DNA from: Litorimonas sp964425355
GTDB taxonomy: Bacteria; Pseudomonadota; Alphaproteobacteria; Caulobacterales; Maricaulaceae
Direction of reading: 5' to 3'
DNA: 10,364 nucleotides
NCBI GenBank assembly: GCA_964425355.1
Contig: CAYRMO010000102.1
Coordinates: 1-10,364 of the forward strand
A program made the position numbers and the translations under genes. The notes under the pieces were generated by a model. It saw only the letters and a program-made list of their open reading frames with translations, was not told where the DNA came from and ran no database searches. The first letter of the stretch is position 1. Each line of letters starts with the position of its first letter. Positions 1 to 5,920 of the stretch are shown piece by piece.

Positions 1-178
1 GATCTAACGCTTCCAATGAGCGCAAAGGCGGGGCTTGCACCGAGGCCTCGACTTCAGCCAGTAAATTTGTCTTCCAATGCAGTCGCTTATATTGCCATAC
101 CCCAAGGGAAATCAGACTGACCAACATGATTGCGACAATCACGCTTAAAATTGGCATAGGGCGGAATTTAACGCTCAT
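1..178 (-). CDS. surf1: SURF1 family cytochrome c oxidase assembly protein, N-terminal 59 residues (cut by window edge)
   Basis: Reading leftwards from the ATG at 178, the frame stays open to the window edge and gives 59 residues; the rest lies outside. Residues 9-27 form one hydrophobic helix. It is followed by LGVWQYKRLHWK (25-36), which matches the LGxWQxxRLxWK signature at the end of SURF1 helix 1. An in-frame TGA lies 9 bases upstream of the ATG (188-190), so the start cannot be further upstream; no clear Shine-Dalgarno is seen. SURF1 proteins are inner-membrane factors that help insert heme a3 into subunit I. Its place directly after coxC, 85 bp downstream, is the usual alphaproteobacterial arrangement. 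The small DUF983 gene that often sits between coxC and surf1 is absent here. Confidence 0.88.
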   Translation of the reverse strand, partial: MSVKFRPMPILSVIVAIMLVSLISLGVWQYKRLHWKTNLLAEVEASVQAPPLRSLEALD

Positions 179-263
179 GTGACGAAATCACGATGTTCTG
201 ACGTCCAAATCTTTATAGGTGACCAACCCGGCTTGGGTTTAGCCATATTTGACTCGCGCCGGA

Positions 264-1226
264 TTAGCCGACCGCGAAGATGATATAGACGAAGGCAAAT
301 AAGAAGAGCCATACCACATCAACAAAGTGCCAATACCAAGCCGCCGCTTCGAGACCAAAATGTTTCTCAGGACGTAATCCACCTTTGACCAATCGTAGAT
401 ACATAATAGCCAGGAAGATGGTTCCAATTAGGACATGTAAACCATGGAACCCTGTTGCCATAAAGAAGGCCGATCCAAAGGCATCATTTGAAATCCACGG
501 ATGATGCCCATCTGTATTATGATGGAAAAGCTCAAGATACTCATAGCCCTGAACAAAGGTGAACAGAATACCAAGGGCAACCGTAATAGCGAGGCCCCAT
601 TTGGCGCCTTTTCTGTCGCCATGGATCAATGCATGGTGAGCCCATGTCACAGTCGTACCAGACAAAAGAAGAATAATTGTATTCATCAAAGGTAAGTTCC
701 ACGGGTCAACGCCATGAACCCCAGGCGCTGCACTCTCAGCATACGCAGCCGCATTTGGCAGGACATCTGTATTCCAAAGTGCCCGCATTTTGTGGAAGAG
801 GCCGAGTTCGAAGAACATCCAGAACCAACCGACAAAGAACATGGCTTCCTGCATGATAAACATGATCATACCATAGCGCAGGCCAATATCGACGACTGGC
901 GTGTGATCACCATCTCGGGATTCTTTGGCGACGTCTTTCCACCAGCCAATCATGCAATAAATCGCAAATAGACAACCTAGGACGAGGAAGAACCAACCTC
1001 CATCCGCGCCAACCTTGTCTGCAAGTGGCCGGTAGCCGTCTTGGAAACTATCAAGACCTTTTGCGAAGAAAAATTCCATCATCTTCGACTCGCCCGTGCG
1101 CGGTGTAAGACCGGCAAAGAAGACGACCATTCCAAAGCCCCAAACCAAGGCAGCGAGGCCAGACAGGAAAGGCCACGGAGATGGTGGGATAAGGTGATAA
1201 TCGTGTTCGACGGCGTGTCCGGCCAT
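264..1226 (-). CDS. coxC: Cytochrome c oxidase subunit III, aa3 type
   Basis: The product is 320 residues. Subunit III is a seven-helix membrane protein of the oxidase core, with no metal centres; it stabilises turnover and proton uptake. Recognisable family features are HDYHLIPPSPWP (8-19), GDHTPVV (106-112), the MQEAMFF segment with the conserved membrane Glu (E127), TWAHHALIHG (194-203), the GYEY segment (227-230), FMATGFHGLHVLIGT (255-269) and WYWHFVDVVWLFLF (297-310). It is longer than the usual 265-295 residues. The excess is mostly between helices 1 and 2 (about residues 41-77), predicted to face the periplasm. The ATG at 1226 has a weak purine-rich element (ACGAGA) upstream. The gene lies 97 bp after ctaG and 85 bp before surf1, on the same strand. 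Identification is secure; the role of the longer loop is unknown. Confidence 0.97.
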   Translation of the reverse strand: MAGHAVEHDYHLIPPSPWPFLSGLAALVWGFGMVVFFAGLTPRTGESKMMEFFFAKGLDSFQDGYRPLADKVGADGGWFFLVLGCLFAIYCMIGWWKDVAKESRDGDHTPVVDIGLRYGMIMFIMQEAMFFVGWFWMFFELGLFHKMRALWNTDVLPNAAAYAESAAPGVHGVDPWNLPLMNTIILLLSGTTVTWAHHALIHGDRKGAKWGLAITVALGILFTFVQGYEYLELFHHNTDGHHPWISNDAFGSAFFMATGFHGLHVLIGTIFLAIMYLRLVKGGLRPEKHFGLEAAAWYWHFVDVVWLFLFAFVYIIFAVG

Positions 1227-1323
1227 GAGAAATCTCGTCTATCTGTTTCCGACGCAAAAAAGCGTCATTATTTGTGGCTCGCTATAGCGCCGAGAAAGGC
1301 TCGCCGCAATAACTCAACCTGCA
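1227..1323 (-). other. ctaG-coxC intergenic leader with small palindrome and short repeats
   Basis: This is the widest gap inside the downstream half of the oxidase cluster. On the plus strand it holds a perfect 10-bp palindrome (CGCTATAGCG, 1280-1289), two direct copies of GGCTCGC (1276-1282 and 1298-1304), and a 5-bp-stem hairpin whose loop is the A6 run near 1256 (GACGC...GCGTC). On the transcribed strand the T run sits in the hairpin loop rather than after it, so this does not look like an intrinsic terminator. It could be a structured leader for coxC or an RNA processing site. No convincing promoter was found. Confidence 0.35.
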
Positions 1324-1893
1324 TTAGTTCGTCTCAATCTTTGACTTAATGTCTGTTTTTGCAGGCAATGTTCCCTCTTCTGACGGGAAGAATGTATAGC
1401 TTAGGGTGATTTCCTTGATTTCATTCAATCTTTTGTCTTCATCGAGTTGTGGATCGACAAAAAATATGACGGGCAAGGTCAGGCTTTCACCTGGCTGGAT
1501 GGTCTGTTCCTCGAAACAAAAGCAATCCGTCTTGACGAAAAACGGAGCTGCCTTGATCGGGCTTACATTAAAACTGGCGACGCCCGTTACCGGAAATTTA
1601 GACCGGTTAGAGACGGTATAATAGGCCAAACCGGACTGCCCCAGTTTCACATCTACGGAACGCTGGTCGGCTTTAAAATTCCACGGCAAATCCTGGGCGA
1701 CATTTGAGTCAAAATATACGGTGATGTTCCGGTCTATAATTTCGGACAAATTATCCTCGGCAATTTTGGGTGTACCGCCAAAACCGGTGACTTTGCAAAA
1801 TTTGTCATAGAGAGGGTCTGACGCAAATCCGAGGCCTAGCATCGCCACAGCAACACCAGAGAGAATATAAAGTGTTTTTCGATTAGCCTGCAT
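1324..1893 (-). CDS. ctaG: Cytochrome c oxidase assembly protein CtaG (Cox11 family copper chaperone)
   Basis: The protein is 189 residues, the normal length for the family. It delivers copper to the CuB site of subunit I from the periplasmic side of the inner membrane. The sequence shows an N-terminal membrane anchor (about 7-24), then LYDKFCKVTGFGGT (28-41) containing the conserved juxtamembrane Cys33. An immunoglobulin-like beta domain follows, with the copper-binding CFCFEEQ motif at 124-130 (Cys124 and Cys126) and QPGES (133-137). All three Cys expected to bind copper are present. Its ATG lies inside the end of the preceding small gene (11-bp overlap), and a GAGAGG element lies about 11 bases upstream, so translation is probably coupled. 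It is followed by coxC, encoding another core subunit. Confidence 0.97.
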   Translation of the reverse strand: MQANRKTLYILSGVAVAMLGLGFASDPLYDKFCKVTGFGGTPKIAEDNLSEIIDRNITVYFDSNVAQDLPWNFKADQRSVDVKLGQSGLAYYTVSNRSKFPVTGVASFNVSPIKAAPFFVKTDCFCFEEQTIQPGESLTLPVIFFVDPQLDEDKRLNEIKEITLSYTFFPSEEGTLPAKTDIKSKIETN

Positions 1894-2047
1894 TGGAAAC
1901 TGGTCCTCTCACGACCATAGTCACAAAGACCAGAACAACAAAAAGCAATAACCCTAAGGCCAAAGCAATATTGCGTTTGTTTCGAGCCTTGATTTCATCA
2001 GCTGTGGGTTCAGCAAATTTTGTCGGTTTATCTCTATATTCAGTCAT
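1883..2047 (-). CDS. Small single-helix membrane protein of the oxidase cluster (CoxF-like)
   Basis: This 54-residue gene fills the space between ctaB and ctaG. It begins 3 bases after the ctaB stop codon (the TAA is in frame with its ATG, so no longer start exists) and its end overlaps the ctaG start by 11 bp. The product has a charged N-terminal tail (MTEYRDKPTK and onward), then KARNKRN at 20-26, one hydrophobic helix (about 27-46) and a short tail ending VRGPVSNAG. The basic stretch before the helix predicts the N terminus in the cytoplasm. Many alphaproteobacterial oxidase clusters carry a small protein of this shape at this place, often labelled CoxF. I infer a role as an oxidase accessory or assembly peptide from position only; the sequence has no catalytic motif. 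Confidence 0.85.
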   Translation of the reverse strand: MTEYRDKPTKFAEPTADEIKARNKRNIALALGLLLFVVLVFVTMVVRGPVSNAG

Positions 2048-2050
2048 TTT

Positions 2051-3028
2051 TTATGCACCAGATAGAAAATGATCTACGCCAATCAGCGCAAATATGCAAA
2101 AGAGGAAAATTATCGAAAAAGCGAATAAATTTCGCGCATCCCGATCCCCTTTTTGGACCTCATAAAGGCTTTCTGGCTGAACCTCATCTCGTTCCCCTGC
2201 CCGGGACTGCCAGACTTTATAGGCGAGCGCCAAAAACCCAGCATTTAAAAGAGCCGCTCCAAATGCATAAATATTCCCGCCCATGCCTGTCAGGACAGGT
2301 GCGGCACATGTCAGAGCCAATATGGCCGAATAAAAAAATATCTGATTTCGCGTCGATTTGGGACCAGCTATATTTGGCATCATTGGAATTCCCACCCGTC
2401 CATAATCACTGACCTTATATAAGGCCAAAGCCCAAAAATGGGGTGGCGTCCAAATAAAGATGATTAGAAACAGAATGACACTATCGATCGTAACGGTTCC
2501 CGTCACAGCCGCATATCCAATCAGGGGCGGTAACGCTCCAGGCGCGCCACCTATGACAATATTCTGGGGCGTGCGGCGTTTGAGCCACATGGTGTAAATC
2601 ACAACATAGAAGAAAATGGTAAAAGCCAGAAGAGCCCCCGCAACATAATTCGTTGCGACAGCTAAAAGCCAAACTGACATGGCAGATAATATTAAGCCAA
2701 ATCCCAATGCGGCGCGAGGCGCCATAACCCCACGCGGTAAAGGCCGTTTTTTGGTACGGGTCATTTGAGCATCTATATCGGCGTCGTACCACATATTGAG
2801 CGCACCAGAGGCCCCGGCTCCCAAGGCAATGCAAACTATCGCCAAGACTGAGTTATAAAGCGGCAATTCTCCGGGGGCGACCAGCAAGCCTATAATGGCC
2901 GTAAAAACGACGAGGCTCATCACTCTGGGTTTCATCAATTGGAAAAAATCTCCTGGCTCTGCTAGCGATATGCCAGCACCAAGCGGGGTCACCCTGTCTT
3001 CACCCATTATATGTGCGTCAGATTCCAT
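2051..3028 (-). CDS. ctaB: Heme O synthase (protoheme IX farnesyltransferase)
   Basis: This UbiA-superfamily membrane prenyltransferase adds a farnesyl group to heme B to make heme O, the precursor of the heme A used by CoxA. The 325-residue product has about eight or nine hydrophobic segments. The first Asp-rich motif runs NMWYDADIDAQM (78-89) followed by RTKKRPLPRG (91-100), matching the NxxxDxxxDxxMxRTxxRPL signature that binds the prenyl diphosphate and Mg. A second Asp loop contains YKVSDYGRVGIPMMPNIAG. An N-terminal tail of about 27 residues precedes helix 1 (near 32-52). The start at 3028 is provisional: an in-frame ATG at 3007 is also possible, and neither has a strong Shine-Dalgarno. 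A strong terminator lies upstream, between coxA and this gene, so ctaB may need its own promoter or readthrough. It sits 3 bases from the next small gene. Confidence 0.96.
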   Translation of the reverse strand: MESDAHIMGEDRVTPLGAGISLAEPGDFFQLMKPRVMSLVVFTAIIGLLVAPGELPLYNSVLAIVCIALGAGASGALNMWYDADIDAQMTRTKKRPLPRGVMAPRAALGFGLILSAMSVWLLAVATNYVAGALLAFTIFFYVVIYTMWLKRRTPQNIVIGGAPGALPPLIGYAAVTGTVTIDSVILFLIIFIWTPPHFWALALYKVSDYGRVGIPMMPNIAGPKSTRNQIFFYSAILALTCAAPVLTGMGGNIYAFGAALLNAGFLALAYKVWQSRAGERDEVQPESLYEVQKGDRDARNLFAFSIIFLFCIFALIGVDHFLSGA

Positions 3029-3100
3029 TGCGCGAGCCTATTCACTAAATCTCGCCGACTCTCAAGAGCAGATGAGCATTTGCCGCAGTTCGCACAAATA

Positions 3101-3127
3101 AAAAGCCGCCCCGAATGAGCGGCTTTT
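3101..3127 (-). terminator. Intrinsic terminator between coxA and ctaB
   Basis: A perfect 9-bp stem (AAAAGCCGC pairing with GCGGCTTTT) encloses a 9-base loop. On the minus strand the stem is followed directly by TATTTG, so five consecutive T run out of the hairpin. It begins 28 bases after the coxA stop codon, the normal distance for a Rho-independent terminator. It should end or reduce coxB-coxA transcripts before the assembly genes. Confidence 0.85.
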
Positions 3128-3155
3128 CAAATATTTTACTCTCAGGACCACCTGG

Positions 3156-4796
3156 TTAGTGATGATCAGGTCCGTCTTCAATCCGTGGCAAGGTATTGAA
3201 TTGGTGGAATGGTGGTGGGCTCGACAAGGTCCATTCGAGCGTTGTGGCACCCTCACCCCAATAATTTTCACCAACCCGGCGCCTCACAACAAAGGCTTCA
3301 AGCAACATAATGAAGAAGAAGAAGACACCAGCTAGTGTGATCAAGGCACCCATTGACGAGACCTTATTCCAAATCGCAAATTGCTCAGGAAAATCAACAT
3401 AGCGACGCGGCATCCCATTAAGCCCAAGGAAATGCTGTGGGAAGAAGATCACATTCACGCCGATAAAGAAGAGCCAGAAATGCGCGGCTGCCAAGAACTT
3501 ATTATACATGACCCCGAACATTTTACCGAACCAGTAATAAAAGCCCGCAAATATACCGAAAACAGCACCCATGGATAAAACATAATGGAAATGTGCCACA
3601 ACATAATAGGTATCATGGAGATAGGCATCAACACCCGCACTTGCGAGCATAACGCCGGTCACACCACCAACAACAAAGAGGAAGATAAAGGCCAAAGCCC
3701 ACTGCATCGGTATCGTAAATCTGATCGACCCCCCCCACATTGTGGCAAGCCATGAGAAGATCTTCACGCCTGTCGGCACAGCAATCACAAATGTCGCAAT
3801 CATGAAGTAAGCCTTCACATTCACATCCATGCCAACCGTGTACATGTGATGCGCCCAAACGACGAAGCCAACGACACCAATTGCAACCATGGCATAGGCC
3901 ATGCCCAAATAACCGAAAATCGGCTTTTTCGAGAAAGTCGACACAATGTGTGAAACAATACCAAAGGCCGGCAAGATCATGATATAGACTTCAGGATGTC
4001 CAAAGAACCAGAAGAGATGCTGGAACATTTGCGGATCCCCACCACGGGCCGGATCAAAAAAGCCCGTACCGCCTGGAATTCGATCTGTGAACAACATAAA
4101 GAGCGCCGCTGCCAAAACAGGTAGGGCAAGCAAAAGGAGGAAGGCTGTTACAAGAACTGACCATGCAAAAAGCGGCATTTTATGCATTGTCATGCCAGGG
4201 GCACGCATATTCAGAATTGTCGTAATGAAGTTAATCGCACCAAAGATAGAGGAAAAACCCGCGGCCAAGAGGCCAATAATAATAAAATCAAAGGCGGGTC
4301 CGGGCGACCCGGTTGTACTGAGCGGCGGATACATCACCCAACTGCCCCCAAAACCTTTGCCATTTGGATTGCCGGTAACCGCAAAACTTATGAGAATACA
4401 AACCAGAGCCGTTGGAAGCAGCCAAAAAGACAGGTTATTCATGCGCGGGAACGCCATATCGGGCGCACCGATCATGATGGGAACAAACCAGTTCCCAAAC
4501 CCGCCAATCAAGGCCGGCATCACCATAAAGAAAATCATGATCAAGCCATGCATGGTGACATAAACCAAATATCTGTGCTCATTATCAAAAATGTCGATGC
4601 CCGGCTGAGCCAGTTCCATCCGCATCATAAATGATAGGTAACCACCGATCAGGCCGGAAATAATACCAAAAATCAGATAGAGCGTTCCGATATCTTTATG
4701 GTTGGTTGAATAAAACCAACGGGCAAAGAAGCCGGGCTTGCCGTCATCACTATATCCACCTGCTGCGGGGACTTCATTTTCAGGAATAGCAACCAT
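3156..4796 (-). CDS. coxA: Cytochrome c oxidase subunit I, aa3 type
   Basis: This is the catalytic heme-copper subunit, reducing O2 to water and pumping protons across the inner membrane. It is 546 residues with twelve predicted helices. Visible ligands are His83 and His404 (low-spin heme a), His402 (heme a3), and His267, His316 and His317 (CuB). The cross-linked Tyr271 lies in GHPEVY. Proton-path residues are Asp113 in IGAPDMAFPRMN (D channel), Glu269 (end of D channel) and Lys345 in PTGVKIFSW (K channel). The GHPEVY form with Glu places it in the A1 class of oxidases. The start at 4796 lies 21 bp after coxB, with a GAAGAGAC element upstream, so the two genes are cotranscribed. One oddity is a run of eight G in the coding strand (3729-3736) at the Trp354-Gly356 codons. 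Nothing suggests loss of function. Confidence 0.99.
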   Translation of the reverse strand: MVAIPENEVPAAGGYSDDGKPGFFARWFYSTNHKDIGTLYLIFGIISGLIGGYLSFMMRMELAQPGIDIFDNEHRYLVYVTMHGLIMIFFMVMPALIGGFGNWFVPIMIGAPDMAFPRMNNLSFWLLPTALVCILISFAVTGNPNGKGFGGSWVMYPPLSTTGSPGPAFDFIIIGLLAAGFSSIFGAINFITTILNMRAPGMTMHKMPLFAWSVLVTAFLLLLALPVLAAALFMLFTDRIPGGTGFFDPARGGDPQMFQHLFWFFGHPEVYIMILPAFGIVSHIVSTFSKKPIFGYLGMAYAMVAIGVVGFVVWAHHMYTVGMDVNVKAYFMIATFVIAVPTGVKIFSWLATMWGGSIRFTIPMQWALAFIFLFVVGGVTGVMLASAGVDAYLHDTYYVVAHFHYVLSMGAVFGIFAGFYYWFGKMFGVMYNKFLAAAHFWLFFIGVNVIFFPQHFLGLNGMPRRYVDFPEQFAIWNKVSSMGALITLAGVFFFFIMLLEAFVVRRRVGENYWGEGATTLEWTLSSPPPFHQFNTLPRIEDGPDHH

Positions 4797-4817
4797 GTCG
4801 CGTCTCTTCGATCTTGC

Positions 4818-5699
4818 TTATTTCGGGGCAGCGCTGAGCGCGCTAGCGGTTGAGTTTTCTGCGAGTGTGTTGTCGAAGCTTCCACCATTTGCGACCCAGC
4901 GCGCATAGTCTGCTTTTGAAACAACTTCGACTTCAATCGGCATATAATAATGTTTGATGCCGCAAATTTCTGAACACTGACCGTAAAAGGTCCCTGTTCT
5001 TTTAGCTCTGAACCATGTCTCATTGATAATTCCGGGAACGGCGTCCATTTTGATCCCGAAACTCGGTACAGTCCAAGCATGCATATTATTAACAGACGTT
5101 ACGATCACTTTGACATTTGTATCAACCGGCACGACGACTGCGGCATCGGTCGCGAAAAGATAAGGCTTTCCGGCCTCTTTAGATTGAGTTGCATCCAAGG
5201 GGTTCGCGACAAAACTATCTATATTGTCGTGATCCGGATAAGAATATTCCCAATTCCATGTATTGCCGACAGCTTTAATCGTCACTTCTGTGTCTTTCAC
5301 AACATCCTGTTTATATAAAAGATTGAGAGATGGGATCGCAATAACGATCAGGATGATGACTGGAACGACAGTCCAAACGACTTCGATAAATGTGTTGTGA
5401 GACGTCTTAGACGGAACGGGATTCGCTTTCTCCCTAAAGCGTATCATAATAAAAACCATCAGCGCTAAAACGAAAGCAACGATAGCTGATATCAAGTAAT
5501 ATATAGCATTATAGACGCTTATGACGTCATCCATCACGGGTGAGGCTGATTCTTGTAAGTAATAGCCGCCTTTGACAGGCAGGCCTTCGCCGCGTTCACC
5601 GCTCAGACCAAAATAGGCTAGCCCTGCAAATGTCACGACGGCAATGGCGATAGCTATGACCGCCGCGAAAATGGTCGTCTTATTACGTGGAGAACTCAT
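4818..5699 (-). CDS. coxB: Cytochrome c oxidase subunit II, aa3 type
   Basis: Subunit II takes electrons from cytochrome c at its periplasmic CuA centre and passes them to heme a. I start it at the ATG at 5699 (293 residues), because GAGGG lies 4 bases upstream. An in-frame ATG at 5738 would add 13 residues but lies almost on a possible -10 element and has no such site. Order: N-terminal hydrophobic segment (about 10-31, signal peptide or anchor; no obvious cleavage site), two core helices (about 64-88 and 106-128), then a cupredoxin domain. The aromatic GNTWNWEY (145-152) is the expected cytochrome c electron entry. CuA ligands are complete: His207, Cys242, Glu244 (backbone), Cys246, His250 and Met253. 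The last 20 residues are a low-complexity Ala/Ser tail. It is the first gene of the cluster, divergent from tldD. Confidence 0.98.
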   Translation of the reverse strand: MSSPRNKTTIFAAVIAIAIAVVTFAGLAYFGLSGERGEGLPVKGGYYLQESASPVMDDVISVYNAIYYLISAIVAFVLALMVFIMIRFREKANPVPSKTSHNTFIEVVWTVVPVIILIVIAIPSLNLLYKQDVVKDTEVTIKAVGNTWNWEYSYPDHDNIDSFVANPLDATQSKEAGKPYLFATDAAVVVPVDTNVKVIVTSVNNMHAWTVPSFGIKMDAVPGIINETWFRAKRTGTFYGQCSEICGIKHYYMPIEVEVVSKADYARWVANGGSFDNTLAENSTASALSAAPK

Positions 5700-5702
5700 C
5701 TG

Positions 5703-5709
5703 TCCCTCT
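5703..5709 (-). promoter_or_regulatory. Ribosome binding site deciding the coxB start
   Basis: On the minus strand AGAGGGA precedes the ATG at 5699 by three bases (CAG), with the GAGGG core ending four bases from it. This is the best Shine-Dalgarno in the oxidase cluster and favours the shorter coxB product over the ATG at 5738. Confidence 0.75.
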
Positions 5710-5740
5710 TTGGTTTTCTGTTTCGAGACTACACTCAAAC

Positions 5741-5746
5741 AGTATA
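5741..5746 (-). promoter_or_regulatory. Possible -10 element of the coxB promoter
   Basis: Minus-strand TATACT matches five of six bases of the sigma-70 -10 consensus and lies about 40 bases before the coxB ATG, which would give a leader of roughly 30-35 bases. No good -35 hexamer is seen 16-18 bases further upstream (TCCATA at 17), so the promoter may be activator-dependent or the call may be wrong. Confidence 0.3.
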
Positions 5747-5856
5747 TCGCTTGGCTTTACGACTATGGAACCCAAATGTCCGTAGTGGAACTCAGCACCA
5801 ATTGTCGCATTTCAGCGGGGTACTACATATATGAGCGCATCAAATAAAGACCTATA

Positions 5857-5874
5857 ACGGTGAATTATCACCGT
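5857..5874. repeat. Perfect 7-bp inverted repeat in the coxB-tldD divergent region
   Basis: ACGGTGA and TCACCGT are exact inverted copies separated by ATTA, giving an 18-bp dyad. It lies 46 bases before the tldD start and about 110 bases before the likely coxB transcription start. It is AT-rich in the centre with GC-containing arms, as in many operators for dimeric regulators. As RNA it would form a hairpin, but no T run follows in either direction, so it is not an intrinsic terminator. Operator function is inferred only. Confidence 0.5.
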
Positions 5875-5920
5875 AATTTCATGTTCCCTTTCTGTTTAAA
5901 CCCGCCATAACGCTTAAATC

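Noticed and set aside
225..239. Hairpin AACCC-GGCTT... between coxC and surf1 as a terminator
   Set aside because: The stem is only five base pairs and no T run follows on the minus strand.
179..263. A missing or hidden DUF983 gene between coxC and surf1
   Set aside because: The 85-bp gap is too short for it, and no remnant was recognised.
2020..2412. Plus-strand open frame of about 130 codons opposite ctaB
   Set aside because: It overlaps ctaB and the small membrane gene, shows no recognisable domain and has no ribosome binding site.
4087..4634. Long plus-strand open frames inside coxA
   Set aside because: They lie opposite a fully conserved coxA, have compositions rich in Lys/Arg/Pro without family motifs, and are best explained as antisense shadows of its codon pattern.
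5700..5738. Longer coxB product starting at the ATG at 5738
   Set aside because: The ATG at 5699 has GAGGG at a workable distance, and the upstream 13 codons overlap the region of a likely promoter and leader.
5700..5920. FNR/FixK-type anaerobox in the coxB-tldD region
   Set aside because: No TTGAT-N4-ATCAA or close variant is present.
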